Source: JARBAU01 sp029237525 (GTDB taxonomy: Archaea > Thermoproteota > Nitrososphaeria > Nitrososphaerales > Nitrososphaeraceae). Taken from it: a DNA stretch of 64,000 nt. The notes beneath the pieces are model-generated. The model was not told where the DNA came from. It worked only from the letters and a program-made list of their open reading frames with translations, and made no database searches. Every line of letters starts with the position of its first letter. Within the stretch, counting starts at the first letter, position 1. The position numbers and the translations under genes were made by a program. The stretch lies in the NCBI GenBank assembly GCA_036555705.1, contig DATBKT010000158.1:13921-77920 (forward strand), in the 5' to 3' direction. Positions 27,173 to 36,688 of the stretch are shown piece by piece.

Positions 27173-27910
27173 TCAAATTTTGCAAATTGTTGGCATCTCC
27201 GATTTATGTATATTTTTCTGCATCAGTTCGTGAATTCTTTTGACGTCCTTGTCAAGATACTTGCTTCCATCGAAATTTTCATTTTCTAAATCTTTAAGAA
27301 TGCCATCTGCCACTGCAAAAGACAACCCAATTTCTCCTTCGGCAGTATGCTCAATCCACAACCCTGGTCTGCTGTCCTTTTTAATTATTCTATCAGGAAT
27401 GGCTAAATATTGAGCCATTTCCCGCACCTGAGTCTTATACAAGTCCGCGATGGGTAGAATATCAGCTGATCCATCTCCATACTTAGTATAGTAGCCAAGT
27501 TTTAATTCGCTCTTATCTGTTGTACCTGCTACTAGCATCTTTTTGGTGGATGCAAAGAAATATAGAATACACATTCGAATTCTGGCAGAGAGGTTCCCTT
27601 GTGCCATTTTATCTAAAGGTAACTCCTTTGTCATTTCATGTTTTATTTTGCTTATATCGATGACTTTGTATGGTATAAACAATTGATTAGCGAGATCCAA
27701 TGCATCTTCCACGTCTTCCTTTGGTGTTACTCCTTCTTCTGGTAGGATAATTCCCATAACTGAGGTAGGGCTAAGAGACTTGACGGCTAAAGTAGCAACA
27801 ACAGATGAATCTACACCTCCACTTACACCAATAACAACCCCAGTTGCCCGTCGCTTTTGTATTTCATAAATGAAAAAATTCTGTATGGTTTTAGAAATTT
27901 GTTCCAACAA
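27173..27910 (-). CDS. nadE: NAD+ synthase (ammonia-dependent)
   Basis: NadE amidates nicotinate adenine dinucleotide to NAD+ using ATP and ammonia. The 245-aa protein has the PP-loop SGGVDSS at residues 30-36, the PEEGVTPKEDVEDAL segment, and the substrate loop AGTTDKSELKLGYYTKYGDGSADILPIADLYKTQV spread over about 133-167 (shortened description of two adjacent motifs). No glutaminase domain is fused, so free ammonia is the donor, which suits an ammonia oxidiser. The start is ATG 27910. It is convergent with the preceding secreted protein gene, 42 nt apart. Confidence 0.95.
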   Translation of the reverse strand: MLEQISKTIQNFFIYEIQKRRATGVVIGVSGGVDSSVVATLAVKSLSPTSVMGIILPEEGVTPKEDVEDALDLANQLFIPYKVIDISKIKHEMTKELPLDKMAQGNLSARIRMCILYFFASTKKMLVAGTTDKSELKLGYYTKYGDGSADILPIADLYKTQVREMAQYLAIPDRIIKKDSRPGLWIEHTAEGEIGLSFAVADGILKDLENENFDGSKYLDKDVKRIHELMQKNIHKSEMPTICKI

Positions 27911-28186
27911 ATAAGAGTGGAGAAAACGAATATTATACTTATACTTTAGTTATGCCAGGTTTATCATCTTCAAACCGTTAATACCGATCAACGATACTGC
28001 TAGTTCAGGTTCTTTTCAACAACTCATCAAGTCTCTAATTAGTTCAATCAATCAATTCGATTCACTAAAAAATGCAATTCTATACGCAGCACCAATTCAA
28101 CAAGTTAGCTCTAGCCGAGGAATTCGCAATAGTCTTTGAAAGAGAATAACCTTATTAGTTATAAACTTAGTTAAGTACTGGCTAGG

Positions 28187-28444
28187 TTGTGTGCAGCTAA
28201 AATGCTAGCAATAGATGAATGTGAAGAGTGGATATGGCACATATTAGATTGTACAAAAGATTGTGGCTTTGAATACATTTCAGACACTAATAAAGAATTT
28301 CTGATATTCAACACAAATGATTTTTTTGCAGATATGAAAGCTTTGCAAAAGATAAAAAAAATCACAGGTATGATACTAGTGCAGATGAGTACTCACAACT
28401 GCCATACCCAGCTCTGGTTTGCGAGAAGCAAATCTAGATCTTGA
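28187..28444 (+). CDS. Small hypothetical protein
   Basis: An 85-aa frame starting at GTG 28187 or ATG 28202 (MLAIDECEEWIWHILDCTKD). It has a protein-like composition with aromatic residues, a mixed helix/strand pattern (FEYISDTNKEFLIFNTNDFFADMK is about residues 29-52), and a basic C-terminus. A TTAGTTATAAACTTAG element at about 28153-28168 lies roughly 30 nt upstream, which fits a leaderless start. No family is recognised; a chance frame cannot be ruled out. Confidence 0.45.
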   Translation: MCAAKMLAIDECEEWIWHILDCTKDCGFEYISDTNKEFLIFNTNDFFADMKALQKIKKITGMILVQMSTHNCHTQLWFARSKSRS

Positions 28445-28543
28445 GACGCGCTAGATTAGAGCGTAGTTATAAAAGACAGTTATTTACAGATCACATATAA
28501 TAATAGTAACTAGCTTCAACAGCTTAGGCTATTGAGGCTCGGT

Positions 28544-28852
28544 CTAGTGCCAAATATTGATTTTCTCTTTCTGAGGGCTAAAATGCTTTTCAATTTCATT
28601 TAGTCTCTCCAAAAAGCCGTCAACTTCCCTAATATCAGAATAGGAATCATGGTGTCGCAATTTATTAAGCATTGATAACACTTGATCTTGTGTAACGCCA
28701 TGCTTCATATCATAATCGATTTGCCGACAGCAGTTTGCAACAGTCCCATATCTCTTATGCTGTCTTTTCTCCCATAGTGAAGCATTTTCCGATAATCCAC
28801 GTACAAACTTCACAACTGTTTTTTCCATGTGTAAAACATGCCATTCCTTCAT
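28544..28852 (-). CDS. Hypothetical protein
   Basis: This 102-aa product starts at ATG 28852 (MKEWHVLHMEKTVVKFVRG). The frame extends 10 codons upstream, but a GTATTTATAGTG box about 35 nt before this ATG supports the shorter form. It is mostly helical, charged, with His and Cys residues (TVANCCRQIDYDMKHGVTQDQ) and a C-terminal LERLNEIEKHF helix. No known domain. It is convergent with the small gene before it. Confidence 0.6.
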   Translation of the reverse strand: MKEWHVLHMEKTVVKFVRGLSENASLWEKRQHKRYGTVANCCRQIDYDMKHGVTQDQVLSMLNKLRHHDSYSDIREVDGFLERLNEIEKHFSPQKEKINIWH

Positions 28853-28882
28853 GGGAAAACTATTCTGAACCAAAAATATCAC

Positions 28883-29215
28883 TATAAATACTGCATACTA
28901 ACATATAAGCCATCCTGAGCAGGACTAAATGAGGTATATGATCATACATGGTTGAAATTTCACTTAATTTGAATATGGCCATTGTAGAAGCAATGCAATG
29001 AGGCCTGAAAGTTCAGTTAAAATGAAGATAAAATAAGCAAGAATCCCTTCAATCACGATCATGTTTGCAACCGGATTTATGATTCTTAATATCTAATTCA
29101 TAGGACTTACAATAACTGAAAAATATTAATTCGAAAAAATCTATTATTATAGTACTTCTATCTAGCTTTACAATTTCACTGCTTAATTCAGTATTCTCTT
29201 AGATAAAGTGTTCAA
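28883..29215. other. Spacer of about 330 bp, no gene seen
   Basis: AT-rich DNA downstream of thiC and upstream of the minus-strand hypothetical gene. Only the TATA-like element of that gene (near 28885-28896) stands out. Confidence 0.4.
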
Positions 29216-30571
29216 TTACATTTCGATTACGTTCTGGTTTTCAGGTTTTTCAGAGTCTTGATGAGGATACATTTCCTTTCTTTGTTGGGGCAACATAATG
29301 TAAACACACGCGGAACCACACATAGTACAAGGAACATTATTCCCTTCGTGTTGGCCCTGTCTTCTCGTATGAATCCTTTCTGCTTCTTCAGGGTTTATGG
29401 ACAAAGCTATTTGTTTTTCCCAGTTTAGCGTACGCCTAGATTCTGTAATTGCCCTATCCCATTTGATGGCCTTATCTCTAATCTTTACCAGGTCTCCCGC
29501 ATGCCCCGCAATTCGATATGCAATCAGACCTTCCTTGACCTCTTCGGCAGTTGGCAGAGCCAAATGTTCTGATGGAGTTAAATAACATAAAAGATCAACC
29601 CCCTCAGCTGCAGAAATTGCAGCACCTATTGCGCTAGCAATGTGATCATAGCCTGCTGCGATATCCGTGACTAATGGTCCTAGAACATAATATGGAATAT
29701 TACCGAGCAATGATTTTGCGAGTCTCACATTTGCGGCAACTTCATTCAACGGTACGTGTCCAGGACCTTCGATCATTACTTGTACATCATATTCTTGGGC
29801 CCGCTTTGCCAACCTTGCTACATTAATCATCTCCGCAACTTGGAGCTCATCATGAGAATCCAATATCGAGCCTGGTCTTAGTGCATCTCCTAGGCTAAAG
29901 GTTACATCATTTTTTCTTGCTATTTCGCACATGTAATCAAAGTGTTCAAAAAACGGGTTTTCTTTGTCGTATTTCAACATCCACGCTGCTGTAATAGTTC
30001 CACCTTTTGACACTATTCCCCCATGTCTTCGAACCTTAAGTACTCGTTGTGCTAATTCCTTCGTTATACCAGAATGAATAGTAGTATAATCTACTCCATC
30101 CTTAACGTGCTTCTCAAATGCACGCAGGAAATCATCTGCAGTAATACTAAGTGGATTCTTGCATTTTTCTACTCCGTGGGCATAAGCCTGGTATACTGGG
30201 ACCGTGCCAAATGTGATAGGCGCAGCTTCGAGTAGTTTTTCTCTAATAAAATCCAGATTTCCTCCGTCTGAGAGATCCATAATTGTGTCCCCGCCATATT
30301 TTACAGCTACTTTTGCTTTAGAGATTTCTTCATCCAAGTTTTGATACAAAGTTGAAGTACCAATGTTCACATTGACTTTTGTCCTTAGACCATGCCCAAT
30401 TCCAACATGTCTTACATCATTCTGTTTTCTATCCGTATTATGTGGAATTATAATAGATCCGTTGCATATCCCATTTTTAAGAAGATTTACACTCAAGTCT
30501 TCATCTTTTGCGACTTGAATCATCTCAGGAGTCACGACTCCTCTTTTGGCTGACGTAACTTGGGTAGCCAT
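29216..30571 (-). CDS. thiC: Phosphomethylpyrimidine synthase ThiC
   Basis: ThiC is a radical SAM enzyme that rearranges AIR, a purine intermediate, into the HMP-P moiety of thiamine. The protein of about 451 aa has the family core (TVPVYQAYAHG, DYTTIHSGI, ITAAWMLKYDKENPF, DALRPGSI, MIEGPGHVPL, YDHIASAIGAA, CYLTPSEHLALP) and the C-terminal 4Fe-4S motif CTMCGSACVYIM. An upstream in-frame ATG at 30637 is unlikely: the intervening 22 codons contain the TATA box, so ATG 30571 (MATQVTSAKRGVV) is used. No TPP-riboswitch signature was recognised upstream. Confidence 0.96.
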   Translation of the reverse strand: MATQVTSAKRGVVTPEMIQVAKDEDLSVNLLKNGICNGSIIIPHNTDRKQNDVRHVGIGHGLRTKVNVNIGTSTLYQNLDEEISKAKVAVKYGGDTIMDLSDGGNLDFIREKLLEAAPITFGTVPVYQAYAHGVEKCKNPLSITADDFLRAFEKHVKDGVDYTTIHSGITKELAQRVLKVRRHGGIVSKGGTITAAWMLKYDKENPFFEHFDYMCEIARKNDVTFSLGDALRPGSILDSHDELQVAEMINVARLAKRAQEYDVQVMIEGPGHVPLNEVAANVRLAKSLLGNIPYYVLGPLVTDIAAGYDHIASAIGAAISAAEGVDLLCYLTPSEHLALPTAEEVKEGLIAYRIAGHAGDLVKIRDKAIKWDRAITESRRTLNWEKQIALSINPEEAERIHTRRQGQHEGNNVPCTMCGSACVYIMLPQQRKEMYPHQDSEKPENQNVIEM

Positions 30572-30600
30572 AATTATGTAATTGGAATATGAAAAGATGG

Positions 30601-30610
30601 GTATAAAAAA
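30601..30610 (-). promoter_or_regulatory. TATA box of thiC
   Basis: The minus strand reads TTTTTTATAC here, about 30-34 nt before ATG 30571. This spacing fits an archaeal promoter with a leaderless or nearly leaderless mRNA, and argues against the longer 5' frame. GATGGGT (30589-30595 region complement) and ACCCATC arms flanking the box can pair, but the pairing spans the promoter itself and may be incidental. Confidence 0.6.
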
Positions 30611-30772
30611 GTACGTCTCGGGCTTATCAGAACCCATCTATCTCATGAACTGTATCTTGTATTCCACTAGCACTCCAGTGAGTGATAATTATTCGAAAGC
30701 GTACTTGCCCAGCATGTATAATTCGTTTAGATTGTTGTACCCTTTGATATGAATTGGCGAGATTCATCGAAT

Positions 30773-31300
30773 TTATTCAGAACCATGTTTACTCTTCAAA
30801 AATTTTTCATACATTTCCACTGCCTGTTCCTGGGTTTCAGATTGCACGGAACCTGGTCTCAGCTTTCGTATTTTCATTAGTGCTTGATGAGCTGTCAAGA
30901 CCGGATCCTCTTTAAGTAAATAAGATGCTAGTATAGTACCCGTCCTGCCTTTACCAGCCGCGCAATGAACCATTACTGACCTACCATTTTCGATATGGTG
31001 TCTGATATATTCTTCAGTCATATCTAATTCGTCTAAGGAAGGAGCACCGTAGTCCTTTACATTAACGTGTAGATAGTTAACAGAATTACCTCTGATGTAA
31101 TCTAGCCATTTTGATGGCAAAGGAACTTCTCTGACCGTGACAATCACGTTTATCCCATTTTTGATAACCCAATCAAGTTGGGCCTTGCTCATTGGGATTC
31201 CGCTTCCCGCAAGCTTGGAAGTAATTATCCAACTGAAATTAGTCGGTCTATTAGCAAATCTTCCATGCAGCCATCTATAACTATTTCCGATAATTGTCAT
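30773..31300 (-). CDS. Dual-specificity protein phosphatase
   Basis: This 175-aa protein is a cysteine-based phosphatase of the DSP/PTP superfamily. The P-loop HCAAGKGRTG has Cys113 and Arg119, and the general acid is probably Asp83 in VKDYGAP. N-terminal residues NFSWIITSKLAGSGIP resemble archaeal DSPs and laforin/PTPMT-like enzymes. Substrates may be phospho-Tyr/Ser/Thr proteins, lipid phosphates or RNA 5' ends. The start is ATG 31300. It is separated from thiC by about 200 nt and is probably an independent unit. Confidence 0.9.
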   Translation of the reverse strand: MTIIGNSYRWLHGRFANRPTNFSWIITSKLAGSGIPMSKAQLDWVIKNGINVIVTVREVPLPSKWLDYIRGNSVNYLHVNVKDYGAPSLDELDMTEEYIRHHIENGRSVMVHCAAGKGRTGTILASYLLKEDPVLTAHQALMKIRKLRPGSVQSETQEQAVEMYEKFLKSKHGSE

Positions 31301-31782
31301 CTTTAGCTCTACATGTACAGTATGGAAATAATCATGATATAATGATAATGTCTGTTTAGAAGAATTTCAGATTATCCAAATCTTAAATTCAAAGAAGATC
31401 TGCAGTTCAGAAATTGCATTAGAACCTTCGCAAGCACTGTTAGCTACATCATAGAGGAGTGAATCGCTTGATTCATGTTGTTGATATTGTTTAGACATAG
31501 TGCTGAGTATTCTTGTTCAAAAAATACCAAGACAGTATTATTTTTCATTTTAATAGATTTTCCATGCTCATTATACTGTAAAACTCATCCAGTGTTCCTA
31601 ATTATTAATCGAAATAGTGAATTATTCCAGTTATTTACTCTGAGATTTTCACATATGCCAATTTCACGCCGAGAGAAATTAGATCAAACATCTTCTCTTG
31701 AATAGAAGAATTCATAATAAAATTAAGAACGAGAAAGGAATCGAATCATATATAGTTAGACCTAGTTAAGATATTTTGAAAT
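31301..31782. other. Spacer of 482 bp, no convincing gene
   Basis: AT-rich stretch. A 76-codon plus frame (31475-31705) is hydrophobic and low-complexity and I do not support it as a gene. A TATA-like AAGATATTTTGAAATT element occurs just before the TTG 31783 start of the next gene. Confidence 0.4.
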
Positions 31783-31971
31783 TTGCCACGGCCGGTAATA
31801 ATAACTCAATATAATATTACTCATCGTATAAGCTCAATTATTAAAAATAGGCAAAATGGGGCTTGTTATTTTTGCGGGGTAAAAATTAACGGAACAGACG
31901 TTATTGTAAGTACTGGTATACCTCGTAGTTATTATCACATAGAGTGTGCTAAACGCCTTCACATAATATAG
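31783..31971 (+). CDS. Small zinc-finger protein
   Basis: This 62-aa basic protein has a CYFCG pair (residues 28-32) and a later YYHIEC segment (His and Cys at about 52 and 55), giving a CxxC-x19-HxxC treble-clef-like or LIM/PARP-like zinc site. The N-terminal half is basic (ISSIIKNRQNGA). Such small fingers often bind nucleic acid. The start is TTG 31783. No named family is recognised. The cysteine and histidine spacing makes a chance frame unlikely. Confidence 0.65.
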   Translation: MPRPVIITQYNITHRISSIIKNRQNGACYFCGVKINGTDVIVSTGIPRSYYHIECAKRLHII

Positions 31972-32231
31972 TTGTGTTATATTCGGAGATTGAACAAATT
32001 ACTAGTCTTTAGTATTCAAATGCAGACCTATCGTCAGATTAGACGATTTATGTCATCCTGTTACTGTTTCATCTATTAGTATTCCTAAATCAAAAAAATA
32101 GACTCATTGAGTGCCGAAATTGGATCGGAGGTTTCTTCGAGACATCTAATTCTAATTCCCAAAGTCAGCGTTCAATTTTAAGCTAAACCGTAGTGACTTT
32201 GATTTATCATAACCTCAAATATTTCAAGAGT
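31972..32231. other. Short spacer between convergent genes
   Basis: About 260 nt of AT-rich DNA; nothing recognised. Confidence 0.3.
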
Positions 32232-33446
32232 TCAAATCATCTTTTCAAAAGTCAGGGTCAGGTTGTTATTCTGTAAGAGAACCTTAACAATCTTCATATT
32301 GTAGGCAATTGCAGGAAGTGGGAGCACATTTGCTATACTTCCTGTCGGGCTTTGCACTCTTATTATCACCTCGCCGCCACTAACACGTTTGATGTCGAAA
32401 TCTTTTTGTTCTGTAAACGGGACCTTTACGACTAATGACAACTTATCTTTACCGTTGTGAATGACAGATAGCGGATTTCCATGATAGAAAATCATCATGG
32501 GATTTTCCTCCCCAAAAAGCAGATTCGCATTCTGACGCAGCATTTCAGTACCAGCTAATTCTGTTTGATGCATAGGAATTTCTCTGACTGGGATCGGATA
32601 GAAATTGACCCGTGCTTCCTCTATCTTTGCCTTTTGAAAATTTGACCAATTTTTAAAGTAAGTGTCGGATGGATCATTTGCTATTTCAGATTTCGCGGCT
32701 GGCCAAATTTTATTAATTACTGCTAGGTCAACGTTGATTCCATATAGGTTTGCCAACATTAGAGATCTTTTAGCATTTTCTATACTAAATGAATCAGGGT
32801 TGGCAACCAATCTTATACTTGTTATTTTGTAATCGGTAATGATCTTCGCTAGGCTTTTAAGTCGATCGAAGAAATCTTGTTCAAATTGCGAGATATTATT
32901 CGGAGCTGAAATAATAGAGAAAGTCTGAAATATTTTTGAAAAACCAGAAAAAAGTCCAAAAATTCCCATTAACTTTCTACCTACGTTTCCTACAAGCTTT
33001 GGAAGGTAGAGATATCGTAATGCTTCTCCAGAGGCAGGCATATCCATAACTATTGCATCATACGAATTGTCGTGTATTATTTCATCAATTTTTAACAAAG
33101 AGAATATCTGAGTCATTCCTGGCATCATTGCGATTTCGTATGATATGCTCTCATCCAGTCCTTTTTGTGACAATAGTGACGCCATGTAAGAAAGTAAGTT
33201 ATCAAATTTTTTGTTGATCTCAGCAATGGGATCGATTTGCAGTAAAAATAATTTTGGTATAACTTCACGTGCACCATAGCTTTCTGCATTCTCATTAGGT
33301 AACATAAATGCGTCCCCCAAAGTATGCGCTGGGTCTGAGGAAATCAACAAAGTTTTGTGATCTCGGTCGGCCAGTTTTATGGCTGTGGATGAGGATGTCA
33401 CAGTCTTGCCTGTGCCTCCTTTCCCGGTATAAATTATTAGTCTCAT
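32232..33446 (-). CDS. ArsA/Get3-family ATPase
   Basis: This 404-aa P-loop ATPase belongs to the ArsA/Get3 (TRC40) group. It has the deviant Walker A GKGGTGKT (residues 8-15), switch I region SSDPAHTLGDAF, and switch II VMDMPASGEALRYL. The C-terminal 90 residues form a beta-rich HSP20-like domain (PFTEQKDFDIKRVSGGEVIIRVQ) found in ArsA-like proteins of archaea and actinobacteria. Family members target tail-anchored membrane proteins or drive arsenite efflux; no ArsB is nearby, so a targeting or chaperone role is more likely. The start is ATG 33446. Confidence 0.9.
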   Translation of the reverse strand: MRLIIYTGKGGTGKTVTSSSTAIKLADRDHKTLLISSDPAHTLGDAFMLPNENAESYGAREVIPKLFLLQIDPIAEINKKFDNLLSYMASLLSQKGLDESISYEIAMMPGMTQIFSLLKIDEIIHDNSYDAIVMDMPASGEALRYLYLPKLVGNVGRKLMGIFGLFSGFSKIFQTFSIISAPNNISQFEQDFFDRLKSLAKIITDYKITSIRLVANPDSFSIENAKRSLMLANLYGINVDLAVINKIWPAAKSEIANDPSDTYFKNWSNFQKAKIEEARVNFYPIPVREIPMHQTELAGTEMLRQNANLLFGEENPMMIFYHGNPLSVIHNGKDKLSLVVKVPFTEQKDFDIKRVSGGEVIIRVQSPTGSIANVLPLPAIAYNMKIVKVLLQNNNLTLTFEKMI

Positions 33447-33478
33447 GACCTAATATTTAGTCAAGTTTGTGATCGATA

Positions 33479-34216
33479 CTAAGATGGGGTAGAAGAAACA
33501 AAATTGATAAGACCGTAGCTATTTCTTACTGTCCTTCTGACCGCCATATTGTATTTATATATTGTCTTTGAATATTCCTCTAATACGGGCATTATTTGAT
33601 CTAATGAATCACTCAGATAAAATCCAGGACAGTCCCCTGTAAACTGGAATGTAGCATGAACTACTGGTAAATTATTTTCAATATTTATCCATGATGCGAA
33701 AGGATATAACCAACATACTCCAGGTTTTTCTGGATGTAGCTCACAAGCACCATCTTGGGTCAAAAATCTACAACTAACAGGAGTTCCGTCCTCGTCTTCA
33801 CTCTCATCTTGCTTTCGCTTCAACGATAGCATTGAAAATAAATTAGATACATTTCCTTTTTCGTCATTCTCATTCCAACTTGATATTCTTGCTTCATTTT
33901 TGAGAAAATCAGACTGTAGCGTGTACCCCATTTTTCGAGTTATTACATGTATGTCATCCATAGTAAGGGGCAACCTACCTTGTCGATCACAACAATTATG
34001 GCAATCTGGCCACAAACATTTCCACAAAACAAATAGATTTTCTCTTGAAAGGGTTGGTATATGGAATGTGACCCTATCTACTCTTAAACTGGTGTCATAT
34101 ACGTCATTTCTTTTTCCTAGCTGTAAATCGTAAATCTGAGGATCTATAGACCAATTTTTCGACAAAAGCTCTAAAGATTCCCTTACAGATGATGGTGAAC
34201 AATTGTGTTTTGCCAA
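33479..34216 (-). CDS. YkgJ-type zinc/iron-chelating cysteine-cluster protein
   Basis: This 245-aa protein carries the CxxCxxxx(C)...C cluster of YkgJ-like proteins: CLWPDCHNCCDRQGRLPLT near residues 65-85, then SCRFLTQDGACELHPEKPGVCWLYPF near 145-175 (stated as two adjacent motifs, CRFL..GAC and KPGVCWLYPF). The family is thought to bind a metal or a FeS cluster, with unclear function. The start is TTG 34216. The ArsA-like gene follows on the same strand after 32 nt, so an operon is likely. Confidence 0.85.
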   Translation of the reverse strand: MAKHNCSPSSVRESLELLSKNWSIDPQIYDLQLGKRNDVYDTSLRVDRVTFHIPTLSRENLFVLWKCLWPDCHNCCDRQGRLPLTMDDIHVITRKMGYTLQSDFLKNEARISSWNENDEKGNVSNLFSMLSLKRKQDESEDEDGTPVSCRFLTQDGACELHPEKPGVCWLYPFASWINIENNLPVVHATFQFTGDCPGFYLSDSLDQIMPVLEEYSKTIYKYNMAVRRTVRNSYGLINFVSSTPS

Positions 34217-34654
34217 ATTTGAGATGGATCATAGATAATTACACCTTTAAATGTGCCTGAACCGTATCTTCCGTAGAACTTAGCCAAGACAGTTTTAAAG
34301 TGTAATTCCGGTTTATCCTATTTTGTTTATACAAGTCATTTAATTGGACAGTATGTATCTCAAGGACCTCAGAGTATAATGTGACGATGAGATAATAATC
34401 TTACCGAATACTAAAGTTGGCAAGTATGTCCGCTATGGCTCAATTCTATCGTAGATAACGAATGACCATTGGCAAACAATCCACTCACTCCTAGCGTCAA
34501 TTTGTTAACGAGTCCTGACAGATCAGATCTATCACGTAGGATAATAAGGCCGTACTAATATATGGCCTAATACTATAGGCTAGTATAAGTGCTCATTTGC
34601 GCTAGCCCTACAGAGAGTATAGATCAAATCATTCCAAAATTTGAAACGTTTAAT
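34217..34654. other. Spacer of 438 bp, no gene seen
   Basis: Upstream of the YkgJ-type gene and downstream of the 601-aa surface protein gene. AT-rich with short direct and inverted motifs around TATGGCCTAATACTATAGGC (34561-34580), possibly a terminator hairpin; no coding frame recognised. Confidence 0.4.
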
Positions 34655-36460
34655 CTATTGGCGACCAGAGGGTGAAACATTTAGCGCAGATTGTGGGCTC
34701 TGGGGCAGTATTTGGACACCTATTATTTTATCAGTAGTCTTCTTGTTCCCATAAGCATCGTTGTAAGTTATGTGGATTGTCAAAATTTCAAGTGTACCTC
34801 CTACGGCGATGCTAGGAAAAACTGCAGTATCTACTTTTTTGACCTGATTAACTTGAACTGATCCAATGTTGAATGTACTACTACCTAGAATTATGAGAGG
34901 AATGATATTATTTTGTTGGACGACATTACTTGAAATAGATAGGTTTCCTACCGCCGGAGAAATGATGTTGTTAGCGGTTGCGGCTTGATTTCTCGACATA
35001 ATATCAGCAATGACGCCGTTAGCTATAGCAGACCCCTCATTTCTTATAACAAGTGCCACTTTCGTCGGAGATCCTGGATTTGCAGTTAATACGTTTAACT
35101 GACTCGCAGATAATAACGATGCAAGATTCCTACTTCCGTTCAATAATTGTGTTTCGGGAATTGCAAACACATCCAATATCACCTTGCCACTAAGTTCAAA
35201 CGGTACATCGATAGATCGCGAAGTTGACTCGAAAGGTGTTACTCTATTCGTAGTTTTTAAATTTGATTTATCTTTTGCGTTTAGTTTGTCAAGTGATTTT
35301 AATATCTGGACAGTAGCTGTGGCATTAATTTGTCGCGAGAGACCAAATGCCCGTGCTTTTGATGCCGTATTAAATTCTGACTTTATTTTCCTTTCTTGCT
35401 CTAGAGTAAAGAAATGTAACCTAAGCGATCCGTGATAAACTTTTCCCACCTGAGCAGAGGATTCGATATACACTGGAAAGTACAGAATGAATGTTTGTCC
35501 AGCTTTAACTAGTCCATTATAGCTTGCAACTGCAGTCCTGCCATCAGCAATGCTATTTGGAGTGTTATTACTACTACCAGTACTCAGGCTAGAATTTAGT
35601 AGACTAGAATTGTCGGCCGGAACAATAGAATGAACACTCTGAGTTGCGTTAGTCAAGTTGCTTACAGGGTCGTTATCGTCTGGAGGAACTATTGCACGAA
35701 ACCCAGCTGGAAGGTGTAATGTACCCCTTATACTTGTAACATCTACAAAGCCCCTATTGATTAGTACTACTGCTAATATTGAAGTCCCTTCGCCTGGTCC
35801 AACCTCTTGCCTAATGACAGGCTCCAACGGCGCCGCAGGTGTTCTGTCCGATGAGGACCCAGCGTCAACACCTCCAGGTGCAGTGTTATCTGTCCAATAA
35901 GAATTCACAAAATCGAACCTGACCGGACCATCAGTTATGTTCTTGAATGTCGCACTAGATGTCGATTTAGTTTTGTTTATCGAAAGATTCTTACTAATTA
36001 GTAAAAATCTAGATTTAGGAATAACTGAGGAATTAGAATTAGAATTACCATTGCGTATGTTATTGCCACAAAAGAATGTATCGTTCTGCTGAGTCTGCGT
36101 GGGTGAAATCGGAGAGGACGAACTTGAATTATTCGACAAGGATTTTGCAATTTGTATGTTACCACAAAAAATATTCTGCTTCTGAGGTATTGGTGGAGAG
36201 GTATTAGAAAAATTTGAAAAATTAGAAGAAAATAAAATCGATGGCGCACCAGAAGTAGGCTCGGCATTAGCTAATTGAGGCGCCGTGGGGGAAATATTTA
36301 GTTCAGGCACTAGCATTATTGAGCTAATTGATCCTGACAAAATAAGAAAGATGCTGAAAATTGCAGTCTCACAATTTATTTTATTATGACAACTATGAAA
36401 TATTCTCTTTCTATTATTCGTACTATTTTCAATAGATCTTTTTGAATAAGGCAGGCGCAT
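34655..36460 (-). CDS. Large secreted surface protein, paralogue of the 1171-aa protein
   Basis: This 601-aa protein has an N-terminal hydrophobic segment (about residues 33-55, AIFSIFLILSGSISSIMLV) preceded by basic residues, then an Asn/Ser/Pro-rich region with two FCGN repeats. A long beta-sandwich-type part follows. It shares blocks with the middle of the 1171-aa protein: VDSYW, QEVGPGEG, LHLPAGFRA against LTLPPGFTS, SGKVILDVFAIPETQ against PGKVILDTSSK, TFNIGSVQVN against TFNLGTIPVN, and a final VSPSG. It lacks the C-terminal anchor of its paralogue and ends where the shared block ends. It is divergent from the ABC ATPase. Probably secreted or N-terminally anchored; function unknown. Confidence 0.8.
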   Translation of the reverse strand: MRLPYSKRSIENSTNNRKRIFHSCHNKINCETAIFSIFLILSGSISSIMLVPELNISPTAPQLANAEPTSGAPSILFSSNFSNFSNTSPPIPQKQNIFCGNIQIAKSLSNNSSSSSPISPTQTQQNDTFFCGNNIRNGNSNSNSSVIPKSRFLLISKNLSINKTKSTSSATFKNITDGPVRFDFVNSYWTDNTAPGGVDAGSSSDRTPAAPLEPVIRQEVGPGEGTSILAVVLINRGFVDVTSIRGTLHLPAGFRAIVPPDDNDPVSNLTNATQSVHSIVPADNSSLLNSSLSTGSSNNTPNSIADGRTAVASYNGLVKAGQTFILYFPVYIESSAQVGKVYHGSLRLHFFTLEQERKIKSEFNTASKARAFGLSRQINATATVQILKSLDKLNAKDKSNLKTTNRVTPFESTSRSIDVPFELSGKVILDVFAIPETQLLNGSRNLASLLSASQLNVLTANPGSPTKVALVIRNEGSAIANGVIADIMSRNQAATANNIISPAVGNLSISSNVVQQNNIIPLIILGSSTFNIGSVQVNQVKKVDTAVFPSIAVGGTLEILTIHITYNDAYGNKKTTDKIIGVQILPQSPQSALNVSPSGRQ

Positions 36461-36581
36461 CGTCTTTTTGTTGTTTTGCGAGTTACAGATATATGGATGA
36501 TGGAGGATTTGAATTAATATTTACATTTATCAATTTCATCTTAACAAAGTGTAGATGGATTTCAAAGTACCCCCCACGCGG

Positions 36582-36598
36582 TACATTCGACGAATGTA
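36582..36598. promoter_or_regulatory. Operator-like 17-nt palindrome upstream of the ABC/surface-protein operon
   Basis: TACATTCG-A-CGAATGTA is a perfect 8+1+8 inverted repeat, ending 8 nt before a TTTTTATA box. The same element recurs at 41057-41073 before the membrane protein/regulator pair, with one arm base changed. Position just upstream of the TATA box is typical of archaeal activators that help recruit TFB/TBP, though repression is possible. It also lies 121 nt upstream of the divergent 601-aa gene. Confidence 0.8.
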
Positions 36599-36606
36599 TC
36601 GAATGA

Positions 36607-36616
36607 TTTTTATAAG
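36607..36616 (+). promoter_or_regulatory. TATA box of the ABC ATPase/surface protein operon
   Basis: TTTTTATAAG follows the palindrome by 8 nt. A start site about 25 nt downstream would leave a leader of about 50 nt before ATG 36689; GGGGAG at 36671-36676, 12 nt before the ATG, may serve as a ribosome binding site. Confidence 0.6.
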
Positions 36617-36688
36617 TAAAAGAAGTTAAATTAAATTGACAGGATAATATACCTAATAATAGTATCGTTTGGGGAGAATTAAATTATT

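Noticed and set aside
30571..30773. Possible TPP riboswitch upstream of thiC
   Set aside because: The conserved riboswitch core sequences were not found, and the TATA box only about 30 nt before the ATG leaves no room for a leader.
31475..31705. 76-codon plus frame
   Set aside because: Hydrophobic low-complexity translation with no recognisable signal-peptide context or domain.
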